Counted from the stretch's first letter, positions 17,750 to 26,292 are shown. The stretch: 44,682 bases of DNA from UBA1562 sp041653955 (GCA_041653955.1 JBAZEH010000009.1:1-44682); one strand, 5' to 3'. The notes: generated from the sequence alone by a model not told the origin. A program made the numbers and translations.

Positions 17750-20488
17750 TTAAAACTTGCGGCGGTAATACGCGCGGATGATATGCTGCGTGTCAAGCGT
17801 GGTAAGGCTGCCCCCAAAAGGATCAAGCGTATAATTCAACCCAGAACCGCTTATATATCCCTCTCCATACTGCAGGGCGAACAGGTCGTTTTCCGAAAAA
17901 GAGTAGTATAGTTCGCTGAAAAAATTATGGTGGTTTATCATCTTGCTGTTGCCGGCTATCAGTTTCGCTACCTCTTTGGCGCGGGAGAAATTATATTTAA
18001 ATACCAGCCCCAGCTTGTCGGTCGGTGTAATGACAAATTCGCACCCGATATGGTTCATATTCTCCGAATTCTGCCCTGCCATCTCAAATTCATTGCGCGT
18101 ATAATCAAGATATATCTCCAGCTTATTGGCAATAGGCACTATCCTTAATCCGGACTTGAATATATTATAAAAGGAGTAAGGTGCCTGGGGGAAATACCCC
18201 TGGTCGTAAAGGAACGGAAGGTTATCGCGGTATACCCTGTCATATTCGCTGTAAGTATACCCGAGGTTTGAAGAGTTGTATACGCCGTTAGGAAAATTGC
18301 CGTACATAAGATAGTAGTCGTTTGTCCTCTGGTAAACGCCGTTCAATACCAGCCAGTCATAAAACGCGTATTCAAGGCCTATTGCCCCGGTCTTCAAAGA
18401 GCACTCCTCTCCGTCAGGGACCGAAGAGTTGGCAAGGTACCTGCCCGTGTTTACATCAAACATGAACGGATCGATCCCCCCTTTTGTCCGCGGGAGCTTA
18501 TGATATATACCCAGCCCCTTAACCGTCAATTTATCGTTTACTTTCAGCGTCGCTTCATCGCGGGCCACATTCTCAATGAATTTACCGTCATTATCGTGGA
18601 CATTACGGACATCAAGGAGGTTGCTGAAGGCGTCCTCATACTGAAACTCCAGGCGAGTCCCTAAAACATTACGCCCGGTATCTATGCCGTCTCCGAGGCG
18701 GGTCGCCCACACCTCGTCAAAATTAGCGCCCGAACCCTTGTAACCTCCGAAATGGCTGAAAGGCTTGCGGAATGTTATGTAGCGCGACCAGAACATATCA
18801 TCCCTTGTATTCCTGAATGATGATAACGCCGAATCAAAGCCGTCGTCTAAATGCGCTCCGTACCACTTTGTCTTGAATAAAAATCCTTCTTCCTTGCCCC
18901 TCTTGATACCGTCGTATCCAAACTCCACGTCCTTAAGGCTCTCTCTGGGGTAACGGGTCATTAAAGAAAAATAGTAGGCGCTCCCGCGCGACTTGGTCTC
19001 ATACTCCGAATCACTCAAGTCATAGCGCGAGCGGGAAGCCAGCACTTCTGCCTGCGCCTTTACGCCGTCAATCAACTCATACCCCATATCAACCCCGGCA
19101 ACATAGTTTTCGCTGTCAAGTTTACTGTCAGGATCGGTCAAAAACCCATGGCGCGTGGTAAGCGTGGAACCGATCACCAGGCGGTCTCCGACGGCCTGTT
19201 TCAGGCGCGTTGCCGAAATAGCGTTATCAACCTCCCCGTATTCCTGCCAGAGATTCTTCGGCGTAGCTACAGTTGAACTTAAAGTTGTCCCCTCAAACGG
19301 CTGCAGGGTGAATGAAGCCCCGCGCAGGGCTGTTAAGTATGTGCCGTCGCCGTCTTTGGATAAAGCGACAAGTGAATTATCCCAGAAACCTTTTCTGAAA
19401 TCTTGCGGAGAAGCCCCTGAATTGAGTGTGCCGGGTTTATAAGTACGCAGCCATAGGCTCCCCTCCCACCATTTATGGTGGTTGGTGATCGCCAGCGGGT
19501 CATCTGAAGTAAACGCCTGGTCCTGATAGGCGATGGGAAAAACCCTTAAGCTGTTTCCGTCATTCGTATAATCTACCCAAAGTTCGCGCACCGGCTGAAA
19601 CCGCATATCTATATCGGTAGCTTCAACATTTAATGTATCGGCGGGGGAAAAGGCACCCCCTAAGGTGAACGCGTTCACCTTCCCGTCAACTACCTTCAAC
19701 TCCGGCACCGAGAAGGTATTGCCAAAACGGTTAGAATAGAGAATATCATTTACCGTATAACCCGTATTTGACCAGTATTTCAACTGAACGTCTACGGTAT
19801 CCCCGAAAGCCGTGGTCAGCGTCCTCTTATCGCTTTTGCCGGTAAAACTCCAGGGGTCTATCGCTATGCCGGAATGAAAATTAAAACCTTCTTCATTAGC
19901 GGTATCAAGGTTAAGGTCAACGCCTTGATAAATATTAGGGTTGTATGTATTAAAACCCCTATCCAAAGCGGCATTAGAATTCATGCGCCAGTTGCGCTCA
20001 TTCAGGTCGTAATTGGCGCGCTTCCAGTAGAAATGATCGGAAGTTACACCCATGCTCATCTGCGCCTCTCCGCTTATCTGAAGCCCCTCTTTCTTGTCTT
20101 TTTCTGGCACCGGCTTATGCGCCGGGGTATCTTTTCTGTTAAAATCGTTCAGGGCCCTGTTCATCATATCTTCACGCGAATGAATTTGCGCGGTTTTAGC
20201 GGGGGCGCCCTGCTGCGCGGCAAAGACAGGCTTCTCTCTTGAAGAAAGAGACTGCATATCTTTTTTAAAAATATTACTGATATAATTTTTAGCGGTAGGA
20301 TTATCCGGGTCAATGATCAGCGCCTTATTAAATTCCATCAGCGCCTCATCCATCCTGCCTTGCTTATAAAATACAGCCCCCATTTCGCATAGATATTCTG
20401 CCATAGGAGTAGCGGAAAAAACAGGAGGGCAAAAGAAAGGCGTAAATAATAAGAGGGATATTACTTTTATAAGTAGTCTTGGCTTCAT
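17750..20488 (-). CDS. Outer membrane beta-barrel protein with N-terminal TPR
   Basis: The 912-residue protein begins with a signal peptide (residues 1-25, IKVISLLLFTPFFCPPVFSA). One or two tetratricopeptide repeats follow at about 28-75 (AEYLCEMGAVFYKQGRMDEA, then LMEFNKALIIDPDNPTAKNY), then a charged linker to about residue 125. The remaining near-800 residues are dominated by alternating aromatic and polar beta strands. The chain ends in AYYRRKF, and the terminal Phe is the usual sorting signal for BAM-inserted barrels. I do not recognise a named family. The stop lies 8 bp from the stop of the convergent phosphorylase gene. It has its own promoter (20548-20521) but a weak ribosome site. 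A role in carbohydrate uptake or export is possible from context only. Confidence 0.7.
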   Translation of the reverse strand: MKPRLLIKVISLLLFTPFFCPPVFSATPMAEYLCEMGAVFYKQGRMDEALMEFNKALIIDPDNPTAKNYISNIFKKDMQSLSSREKPVFAAQQGAPAKTAQIHSREDMMNRALNDFNRKDTPAHKPVPEKDKKEGLQISGEAQMSMGVTSDHFYWKRANYDLNERNWRMNSNAALDRGFNTYNPNIYQGVDLNLDTANEEGFNFHSGIAIDPWSFTGKSDKRTLTTAFGDTVDVQLKYWSNTGYTVNDILYSNRFGNTFSVPELKVVDGKVNAFTLGGAFSPADTLNVEATDIDMRFQPVRELWVDYTNDGNSLRVFPIAYQDQAFTSDDPLAITNHHKWWEGSLWLRTYKPGTLNSGASPQDFRKGFWDNSLVALSKDGDGTYLTALRGASFTLQPFEGTTLSSTVATPKNLWQEYGEVDNAISATRLKQAVGDRLVIGSTLTTRHGFLTDPDSKLDSENYVAGVDMGYELIDGVKAQAEVLASRSRYDLSDSEYETKSRGSAYYFSLMTRYPRESLKDVEFGYDGIKRGKEEGFLFKTKWYGAHLDDGFDSALSSFRNTRDDMFWSRYITFRKPFSHFGGYKGSGANFDEVWATRLGDGIDTGRNVLGTRLEFQYEDAFSNLLDVRNVHDNDGKFIENVARDEATLKVNDKLTVKGLGIYHKLPRTKGGIDPFMFDVNTGRYLANSSVPDGEECSLKTGAIGLEYAFYDWLVLNGVYQRTNDYYLMYGNFPNGVYNSSNLGYTYSEYDRVYRDNLPFLYDQGYFPQAPYSFYNIFKSGLRIVPIANKLEIYLDYTRNEFEMAGQNSENMNHIGCEFVITPTDKLGLVFKYNFSRAKEVAKLIAGNSKMINHHNFFSELYYSFSENDLFALQYGEGYISGSGLNYTLDPFGGSLTTLDTQHIIRAYYRRKF

Positions 20489-20520
20489 ATATTCTTTAAC
20501 CTGTTGATACGTATGGCATT

Positions 20521-20548
20521 ATTATATATTATTTTTTCTATACGTCAA
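20521..20548 (-). promoter_or_regulatory. Promoter for the TPR/beta-barrel gene
   Basis: On the minus strand TTGACG (20548-20543) and a perfect TATAAT (20526-20521) are 16 bp apart. The predicted start is near 20514, about 26 nt before the ATG at 20488. Confidence 0.75.
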
Positions 20549-20614
20549 GGAAAATATCCTGGAGGGTAAAGATTGAATATTAACTTAAGCTATTGATTAT
20601 ACTAAAGTTGCGGT

Positions 20615-20651
20615 AAAATAAAAAACCGGATCGAGGTGATTCCCGATCCGG
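20615..20651 (-). terminator. Intrinsic terminator after the small unknown gene
   Basis: The minus-strand RNA forms an 8-bp perfect stem, CCGGATCG (20651-20644) with CGATCCGG (20633-20626), around a 10-nt loop. It is followed directly by TTTTTT and a further T-rich stretch (20625-20615). It begins 30 bp after the stop codon at 20681 and is the clearest terminator in the window. Confidence 0.9.
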
Positions 20652-20680
20652 CCAGAAAATCCCTATTAAAATCCTATATT

Positions 20681-21019
20681 TTACTGATAACTAAGCGAAT
20701 CCTGCGGGGTAGGCACAAGGCTGATCTTTAAGGAATGCATAAAGAGCAAAAGGAACAGCTTTCCCTGGTGGGCGGCATATATGCTCCCTTTTATCCTGCA
20801 GAAAAATTTCTCCTTCTGCTCTCTATTGTTATGCTCCTTTAAAACATAAAGATACGGCTTGGGTTTGGATATATCCTTGTCTTTTATCTCTTTTATGATA
20901 CAAACAAAATGACGGTGAATAGTGCTGCGCACCCCCTGCTTATCGCTGACCTCGGAACTGGACAGTATCTTCCTCTTCTTGTCATCGGAAGTAAGATTCT
21001 TAAAAAGCAGGTCGCGCAT
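20681..21019 (-). CDS. Small basic protein of unknown function (112 aa)
   Basis: I do not recognise this protein. The start at ATG 21019 is chosen because AAGGAG stands 6-7 nt before it; the open frame extends 24 codons further upstream but only through a hairpin-forming leader. The protein is basic (many Lys/Arg), begins MRDLLFKNLTSDDKKRK, has an ICIIKEIKDKD-like central part (HFVCIIKEIKDKDISKPKPY) and a KFFCRIKGSIYAAHQGKLFL segment, and has no membrane helix or signal peptide. The gene stands alone, with a strong promoter at 21234-21205, a structured leader of about 180 nt and a strong terminator at 20651-20615. Such an arrangement suggests an abundantly expressed and post-transcriptionally regulated protein, possibly nucleic-acid binding. 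This last point is inference. Confidence 0.75.
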   Translation of the reverse strand: MRDLLFKNLTSDDKKRKILSSSEVSDKQGVRSTIHRHFVCIIKEIKDKDISKPKPYLYVLKEHNNREQKEKFFCRIKGSIYAAHQGKLFLLLFMHSLKISLVPTPQDSLSYQ

Positions 21020-21049
21020 ATTACGCTCCTTCTCTTTTTCAATAATGTT

Positions 21050-21130
21050 AGCCGGGTTGCGCAAACTATTATTCCTCCTTGATCCAAGCAACCCGGCTAT
21101 CCCCCTCTCTCCCTACGGCTGGCGGGGAAT
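21050..21130 (-). promoter_or_regulatory. Structured 5' leader with two adjacent hairpins
   Basis: In the minus-strand RNA, ATTCCCC (21130-21124) can pair with GGGGGAT (21105-21099). Immediately after it AGCCGGGTTGC (21098-21088) pairs perfectly over 11 bp with GCAACCCGGCT (21060-21050). The 27-nt loop of the second hairpin contains AAGGAGG, an ideal ribosome-binding sequence. The hairpins lie inside the leader of the small gene starting at 21019. A 12-bp palindrome TAACAGCTGTTA (21136-21147) sits just upstream. A cis-acting RNA regulator is plausible, but no known class fits. Confidence 0.55.
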
Positions 21131-21204
21131 CTATATAACAGCTGTTAATACTTTTATAAATTCTTAAGGAAGCGCCCAAAAAAAATGACCCGCTTTACGA
21201 TTAA

Positions 21205-21234
21205 AGTATAACACCGCGGATCTCTTATTTTCAA
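21205..21234 (-). promoter_or_regulatory. Promoter for the small unknown gene
   Basis: On the minus strand TTGAAA (21234-21229) and TATACT (21210-21205) are 18 bp apart. The predicted start near 21198 gives a leader of about 180 nt before the ATG at 21019, long enough for the hairpins at 21050-21130. Confidence 0.7.
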
Positions 21235-21248
21235 CCCAATAGCATGAA

Positions 21249-21271
21249 ATCAAGAAAAGGCTTTCCTTGAT
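21249..21271 (-). terminator. Hairpin after plsY, possible weak terminator
   Basis: In the minus-strand RNA ATCAAGGAAA pairs with TTTTCTTGAT across a 3-nt loop (10 bp including one G-U). It starts 20 bp after the plsY stop. It is followed by TTCATG rather than a true T-run, so it is at best a weak terminator or a 3'-end stabiliser. It marks the end of the yebC-to-plsY run. Confidence 0.45.
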
Positions 21272-21290
21272 TAAACCGGCGAGAGGCGTA

Positions 21291-21914
21291 TTATTTCAGG
21301 CGGGTTTCCTTGCCATCCATCAATCTTTTCAGGTTGGATTTATGGCGCAGGATAATAAAAACGCAAAGCAGTATACTTGAGTATATCAGGACCGGCGGCT
21401 GCTTGAATAAAAACATATACAGCGGCAGCGCCGCGGTGCTTATTATTGAGGCAAGCGATACTATCCTGGCAGCAGCGAATACTATCAGCCAGGTTAAGAT
21501 CATCATCGCGAATACCATCTTTATCCCGGGTATATCAACCGCTAAACCGAGCAATACGCCCAGGGTCGTGGCTACCCCCTTGCCTCCTTTAAACCCGAGA
21601 AATATGGTCCAATTGTGCCCGGCAATACAGGAGAAGCCGAGTATAAGGCGTAATACGGTTTCAGTGGTCCCCGGGGCCCTCGGCACTATAATATCGCCCA
21701 AAAAGGATACTGCCGCAAATCCTTTTAATATATCCAGCAGGAGCACGGATATACCGGCGGGTTTACCCAGGACCCTTATAGCATTCGTCGCGCCCACATT
21801 ACCGGATCCGAATTTACGAATATCCACCCCCTTTATCAGGCGGCCGAATATATAAGCGGTAGGTATGGAACCTAAGAGATAACTAATGAACGTTCCTGTG
21901 ATTATCCAAAGCAT
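21291..21914 (-). CDS. plsY: Acyl-phosphate:glycerol-3-phosphate acyltransferase PlsY
   Basis: PlsY makes lysophosphatidic acid from acyl-phosphate and glycerol-3-phosphate in the inner membrane. The 207-residue protein has five hydrophobic segments and the three family motifs: SIPTAYIFGRLIKGVDIRKFGSGNVGATNAIR (key parts SIPTAY, GSGNVGATN), the AGHNWTIFLGFKGGKGVATTLG region (AGHNW, FKGGKGVAT), and a C-terminal FIILRHKSNLKRL. It overlaps pgsA by 32 bp, so the two phospholipid genes are translationally coupled. No plsX is in view. Confidence 0.95.
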   Translation of the reverse strand: MLWIITGTFISYLLGSIPTAYIFGRLIKGVDIRKFGSGNVGATNAIRVLGKPAGISVLLLDILKGFAAVSFLGDIIVPRAPGTTETVLRLILGFSCIAGHNWTIFLGFKGGKGVATTLGVLLGLAVDIPGIKMVFAMMILTWLIVFAAARIVSLASIISTAALPLYMFLFKQPPVLIYSSILLCVFIILRHKSNLKRLMDGKETRLK

Positions 21915-22446
21915 ACAGTGTTTTAAACCCCCTTCTTACGTAGTCTATGCCGGATATCAGCGTAAAAAACACCGCTACCCACCATAGTAAAGGTGAAATG
22001 GATAATTGCAAAAGCACGGCTATGACAGAAAATATCTGAAAGGTAGTCGTAAGCTTACCCCATCGCGTAGGAGAGATATTTATATCCTGCCTGACAATAT
22101 AGATAACGAGCGCGCCCAGCAGTATTATCACGTCCCTGCTGATCACTATCAGCGTAACACCGATAGGGAAACGCAGGATAAACTCGCTTTTAACTGTAAG
22201 GAAGACAAAAGCGCTCATCAGGAGGAGCTTATCTCCGAGAGGATCAAGGACCAGGCCCGCCTTAGAGAATTGTTTTGACTTCCTGGCTATATATCCGTCT
22301 ACCGCGTCCGAAACAGCCCCAAGTATAAATATACCCAAAGCTACGAACCTTAAATACTCCCTCCCGCAGGAATAATATATCAGGCTCGCTATAAAAAACG
22401 GCACGGTTAATATCCTAAACGTCGATATCTTATTAGCGAAATTCAT
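21883..22446 (-). CDS. pgsA: CDP-diacylglycerol-glycerol-3-phosphate 3-phosphatidyltransferase PgsA
   Basis: PgsA forms phosphatidylglycerolphosphate, the committed step to phosphatidylglycerol. The CDP-alcohol phosphotransferase signature is intact: DAVDGYIARKSKQFSKAG, then LVLDPLGDKLL, with the four aspartates in their D-x2-D-G-x2-A-R-x8-G-x3-D-x3-D order. The 187-residue length and multiple membrane helices are normal for PgsA. It begins 1 bp after the lepB stop and overlaps plsY. Phosphatidylinositol-type or other CDP-alcohol enzymes share the motif, but the N-terminus (NFANKISTFRILTVPFF) is PgsA-like. Confidence 0.92.
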   Translation of the reverse strand: MNFANKISTFRILTVPFFIASLIYYSCGREYLRFVALGIFILGAVSDAVDGYIARKSKQFSKAGLVLDPLGDKLLLMSAFVFLTVKSEFILRFPIGVTLIVISRDVIILLGALVIYIVRQDINISPTRWGKLTTTFQIFSVIAVLLQLSISPLLWWVAVFFTLISGIDYVRRGFKTLYALDNHRNVH

Positions 22447-22447
22447 C

Positions 22448-23014
22448 TTACTTTATGATCCTGATACGTTTGGGCGGCCAATAGATGACCAAAGCCTCGC
22501 CAAGTATATTGCTTCGCGGGACAAACCCCCAATACCTGCTGTCCTGAGAAGAGGCCGAATTATCCCCCAAAACAAAATAATTACCTTCGGGCACTTTTAT
22601 CTTCATCCCCTCACCGGCAAAATCTCCCCGGTTATAATAGTACCTTAGGCTGAACACATTATCCAATAATGGCTTATCATTTATATATATAGTGCCATCC
22701 CTGATCTCAACCGTATCTCCGGGCAGCCCTACCAGCCGTTTTATAAAATCCTTCTTGGGGTTTACCGGGTATATAAAAACTACCACGTCCCCTCTTTTAG
22801 GTTGCCTTACCGCGGGGAGGTTTCGCTCCGTAAGAGGTATTTTCGCCCCGTAAATGAACTTATTTACCAGGATAAGGTCGCCTTCAATGAGAGTAGTGCG
22901 CATAGAGCCCGTTGGTATCTTAAAAGCCTGGATCACAAAAGTGCGGATGACCATCGCTAAAATAAAAGCGATCACTATGGACTCTATCCACTCCCTGGCT
23001 GCTGATTTCTTCAT
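22448..23014 (-). CDS. lepB: Signal peptidase I LepB
   Basis: LepB cleaves signal peptides at the outer face of the inner membrane. The 188-residue protein has one N-terminal membrane helix (residues about 10-30), the Ser37 nucleophile in IPTGSMRTTL and the general-base Lys92 in KKDFIKRLVGLPGD. The C-terminal part has the box E sequence VLGDNSASSQDSRYWG. It overlaps lepA by 4 bp (start 23014, lepA stop 23011), the lepA-lepB coupling familiar from many bacteria. It would process the signal peptides of the secreted proteins in this window. Confidence 0.96.
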   Translation of the reverse strand: MKKSAAREWIESIVIAFILAMVIRTFVIQAFKIPTGSMRTTLIEGDLILVNKFIYGAKIPLTERNLPAVRQPKRGDVVVFIYPVNPKKDFIKRLVGLPGDTVEIRDGTIYINDKPLLDNVFSLRYYYNRGDFAGEGMKIKVPEGNYFVLGDNSASSQDSRYWGFVPRSNILGEALVIYWPPKRIRIIK

Positions 23015-24807
23015 ATTTTTAGCACCTCCAGGAACGCCTCCTGCGGGATCTCTACTCTTCCAAACTGCTTAAGGCGTTTCTTGCCCTTTTTCTGCTCCTC
23101 CCAAAGCTTGCGTTTACGGGTTATATCCCCCCCGTAACATTTGGCTGTGACGTGTTTACCTACTGCCCTTACCTTCTGCGAAGCTATTACCTGGGAACCT
23201 ACCGCCGCCTGTATGTTTACCTCGAATATCTGCCGGGGTATAAGTTCCTTAAGCCTTAACACCAGATTATGGGCCTTATAGCTGGCCTTTTCTTTATTCA
23301 TCAGGGAAGAAAACGCGTCGCATATAACGCCGTTCAGCATTACGTCAAGTTTTACCAGTTCCACCGAATGGTAACCCTTAAATTCATAATCCAGCGAGCC
23401 GTACCCCCTGGTAACCGATTTCATCTTGTCATAAAAATCAACGATTATCTCGGAAAGCGGTATATCAAATATAAGTTTAACCCTGTCCGTCCCCAGGTAC
23501 TCACTGGACACAAAGGAGCCCCTTCTGGATTTGGCGAGTTCGCAGACGGGATCTATATTTTCAACCGGAACGATCATTAATAAGCTCGCGTAAGGTTCCT
23601 GCGACTCCTGGATATCCTGCGTCGGGGGAAACTTTGAAGGAGTATCAACCTCTATTACCTCCCCGTCCCTCTTGCGCACCCTGTATACTACGTTAGGCAC
23701 GGTCAATATCAAATTCAGGTCATACTCCCTCTCCAGGCGCTCCTGCACTATCTCCATATGCAAAAGCCCCAGGAACCCGCACCTGAATCCCGAGCCGAAA
23801 GACTGTGAATTCTCCGGCTCAAACACGAAAGAGGCATCGGATAATTTAAGCTTATCCATCGCGTCGCGCAACTTCGGAAAATCACCCGCATTCACAGGAT
23901 ATATGCCGCAGAATACCAGCGGCTTCAATCTCCTGTACCCGGGCAAAGGCTCATCGCAGGGATTACGCATATCGGTCATAGTATCTCCGATGATTATCTC
24001 CCTGGGGTCGCGTATATTCGCGGTCAGATAACCGACCTCTCCGCATGAGAGGGAATCAGCGTTAGAATATTGGAGATTCTTGAATACTCCAAGCTCTTCC
24101 ATCTTATAGTTCTTGCCCGAATGCATCAGTTTTATATCCGTATTCATATTTATCTCGCCGTTGACAACCCTGACAAAAACCACTACACCCTTAAAGATAT
24201 CAAAGCGGCAATCAAAGACAAGGGCTTTTAACTTATTGCCCTCCTCTCCTTGCGGCGGGGGTATGGCCTTTACTATCCTTTCTAATATATCCTTAACGCC
24301 GGTACCCTCCTTGGCTGAAGCAAGTATTATATCTTCTTCATTAAAACCCAGCACATCTATGATCTGCTCCTTAACCCGCTGCGTATCCGCGGAAGAAAGG
24401 TCTATCTTATTTATGACCGGTATTACCGTAAGTTTATTCTCGCGCGCGAGATAATAATTGGCGACAGTCTGGGCCTCTATCCCCTGCCCGGCATCCACAA
24501 CCAAGACCGCCCCCTCGCAGGCAGCCAGGGACTTTGATACTTCATAGGTAAAGTCAACGTGGCCGGGAGTATCAATAAGGTTAAGCACATACTCCTTCCC
24601 GTCGCCGGCAGCATAAGATAACCTGACCATCGAGGCCTTGATCGTTATACCGCGCTCCCTCTCTAAATCCATATCATCAAGGAGCTGGTCGCGTTTATGC
24701 CTTTTATCCACCGCTCCGGTAACTTCAAGTATCCTGTCCGCCAGGGTTGACTTTCCGTGGTCAATATGAGCGATTATGCTGAAATTGCGGATCAATGATC
24801 TATCCAT
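23011..24807 (-). CDS. lepA: Elongation factor 4 (LepA/EF4)
   Basis: LepA is a translation GTPase that can back-translocate ribosomes and affects initiation and 30S biogenesis. The 598-residue length is canonical. G motifs are AHIDHGKST, DTPGHVDF and NKIDL, and the LepA-specific C-terminal domain is present (GGDITRKRKLWEEQKKGKKR, with C-terminal FGRVEIPQEAFLEVLKI). It overlaps cmk by 8 bp and lepB by 4 bp. It is separate from the EF-G fusion at 34134-37226. Confidence 0.97.
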   Translation of the reverse strand: MDRSLIRNFSIIAHIDHGKSTLADRILEVTGAVDKRHKRDQLLDDMDLERERGITIKASMVRLSYAAGDGKEYVLNLIDTPGHVDFTYEVSKSLAACEGAVLVVDAGQGIEAQTVANYYLARENKLTVIPVINKIDLSSADTQRVKEQIIDVLGFNEEDIILASAKEGTGVKDILERIVKAIPPPQGEEGNKLKALVFDCRFDIFKGVVVFVRVVNGEINMNTDIKLMHSGKNYKMEELGVFKNLQYSNADSLSCGEVGYLTANIRDPREIIIGDTMTDMRNPCDEPLPGYRRLKPLVFCGIYPVNAGDFPKLRDAMDKLKLSDASFVFEPENSQSFGSGFRCGFLGLLHMEIVQERLEREYDLNLILTVPNVVYRVRKRDGEVIEVDTPSKFPPTQDIQESQEPYASLLMIVPVENIDPVCELAKSRRGSFVSSEYLGTDRVKLIFDIPLSEIIVDFYDKMKSVTRGYGSLDYEFKGYHSVELVKLDVMLNGVICDAFSSLMNKEKASYKAHNLVLRLKELIPRQIFEVNIQAAVGSQVIASQKVRAVGKHVTAKCYGGDITRKRKLWEEQKKGKKRLKQFGRVEIPQEAFLEVLKI

Positions 24808-25465
24808 TTTTATCTACTATATAACCTAACACCTTATTCACTACTTCTTCTATAGAGAGGTCAGTGGTATCCACGTAAACGGCATCTTCGGCCCTCTTAA
24901 GAGGGGCGAATTCGCGCGTGGAGTCTATCTTATCCCTGTTGCTCAGGTCTTTTTCAATATCTCCTAATGTAACCTTCTGTTTTGCCTCTATCAGTTCTTT
25001 ATGCCTTCGCTTGCTGCGCTCGTTAAAATCAGCGTCTATATAAAATTTCTTCTCCGCCTCCGGAAAAACCACAGTCCCGATATCCCGCCCATCCAGGACA
25101 CTGTCTTTTTGCCTGCCCAGGCCCCTTTGCAATTGCAGCATAGCCTCTCTTACCTCTTTTATCTTGGCTATATCCGAAACTGACTTAGTTATCCGCGGCT
25201 CCCTTATGGCAGAGGTGACATCCTTACCGTCCAATAATACCTTCAAGGAACCATCCGGGTTGTTAAAAAGGTCTATCGCTGAAGAACGGGCTATCTCAAT
25301 AAGCGCCGGCGTATCGCTTAAGCCTATATTATTATCCAGCGCCTTCAGGGTAAGCGCCCTGTACATCGCTCCCGTATCAATATAAATAAAGCCCAATCTC
25401 TGGGCTATTATTCTGGCAACGGTGCTTTTTCCCGCGCCAGCCGGTCCGTCAATAGCTACGATCAT
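24800..25465 (-). CDS. cmk: Cytidylate kinase Cmk
   Basis: Cmk phosphorylates CMP and dCMP with ATP. The 221 residues include the P-loop GPAGAGKST, IDTGAMYRALT, the RDIGTVVFPEA region (DGRDIGTVV) and a LID segment RSKRRHKEL. The start overlaps tyrA by 4 bp and the end overlaps lepA by 8 bp. In many bacteria aroA lies between tyrA and cmk in the same order. Here that gene is absent and tyrA runs straight into cmk. Confidence 0.96.
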   Translation of the reverse strand: MIVAIDGPAGAGKSTVARIIAQRLGFIYIDTGAMYRALTLKALDNNIGLSDTPALIEIARSSAIDLFNNPDGSLKVLLDGKDVTSAIREPRITKSVSDIAKIKEVREAMLQLQRGLGRQKDSVLDGRDIGTVVFPEAEKKFYIDADFNERSKRRHKELIEAKQKVTLGDIEKDLSNRDKIDSTREFAPLKRAEDAVYVDTTDLSIEEVVNKVLGYIVDKNG

Positions 25466-26292
25466 CCTAAGGCTTCTCTTTTTATATTTGCTTTCTTTAA
25501 GATCGCAACAAGCGTCTTTTCATCTCTATTTAAAATAGCGCTCCTTATGCGGCGCAGGTTCTTTTCAAAGGCCGCCATGGAACTTATCATATTTTTACGG
25601 TTGCTTAAGAAGATATCCGACCATAGTTTATGATCTGAGGACGCTACGCGGGTAGTATCCTTCAGGCCGCTTGCGCCGAATCTAATATACTCCTGCGGGA
25701 TTATGCCTATCAAAGAAAACGCTACGGCATGCGGCAGATGGCTGACAAAAGAAAGTATCCTGTCGTGCTTTTCCGCGTCCATTACCGCCACCCTCGCCCC
25801 CAACCCAAGCCAAAGCCTTTTTATCCTGTTAAGCGCCGCTGCCCTGGTCTTGTCCCCGGGGGTCAATATGCACAGATAATCTTTAAATATATCCTCCGAG
25901 GCATTCACAATGCCGCGTTTTTCCGAACCAGCCAGCGGATGGCCCCCCACAAAATTCGGGAAGATCGCGCTCAATTTATTAACTATCTGTTTCTTTGAGC
26001 TCCCTACGTCGGTAATAAGGCACTCTTTGCCGGCAAACCTGGCAACAGTATCCGCCTGTTTTAATATAGTATTTACCGGGGCAGCCAGCACCACCAGATC
26101 AGAACCCCTTATAGCGCTTAGATCCTGTGAGCCCTTATCTATCCAATGCCGCTTCTTTGCCCATAGCAGGGTGCTTTTATGGCGGCTGATTCCGATCACT
26201 TCGCGCGCGAGGCGTTTCTTCTTTATGGCGATAGCCATTGAGCCGCCGATCAATCCTGTCCCTATGATCGCCGCCTTATTGAACATACTCAT
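25462..26292 (-). CDS. tyrA: Prephenate dehydrogenase TyrA
   Basis: This NAD(P)-dependent dehydrogenase converts prephenate (or arogenate) on the way to tyrosine. The dinucleotide fold opens the chain (AAIIGTGLIGGSMAIAIK). DLVVLAAPVN, LITDVGSSKK, FVGGHPLAGSEKRG and FVSHLPHAVAFSL are the conserved catalytic-domain pieces, with the active-site His in GGHPLAGSE and SHLPH. At 276 residues it lacks a C-terminal ACT domain, so tyrosine feedback through ACT is not expected. It abuts aroF (shared base 26292) and overlaps cmk by 4 bp. Confidence 0.93.
   Translation of the reverse strand: MSMFNKAAIIGTGLIGGSMAIAIKKKRLAREVIGISRHKSTLLWAKKRHWIDKGSQDLSAIRGSDLVVLAAPVNTILKQADTVARFAGKECLITDVGSSKKQIVNKLSAIFPNFVGGHPLAGSEKRGIVNASEDIFKDYLCILTPGDKTRAAALNRIKRLWLGLGARVAVMDAEKHDRILSFVSHLPHAVAFSLIGIIPQEYIRFGASGLKDTTRVASSDHKLWSDIFLSNRKNMISSMAAFEKNLRRIRSAILNRDEKTLVAILKKANIKREALG

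Noticed and set aside
21050..21130. GEMM-I cyclic-di-GMP riboswitch
   Set aside because: AGCCGGGTTGC matches the conserved 3' part, but the upstream AAACC and GACGCAAAGC elements and the P1b fold are missing, and the arm is better explained by an 11-bp hairpin with downstream sequence.
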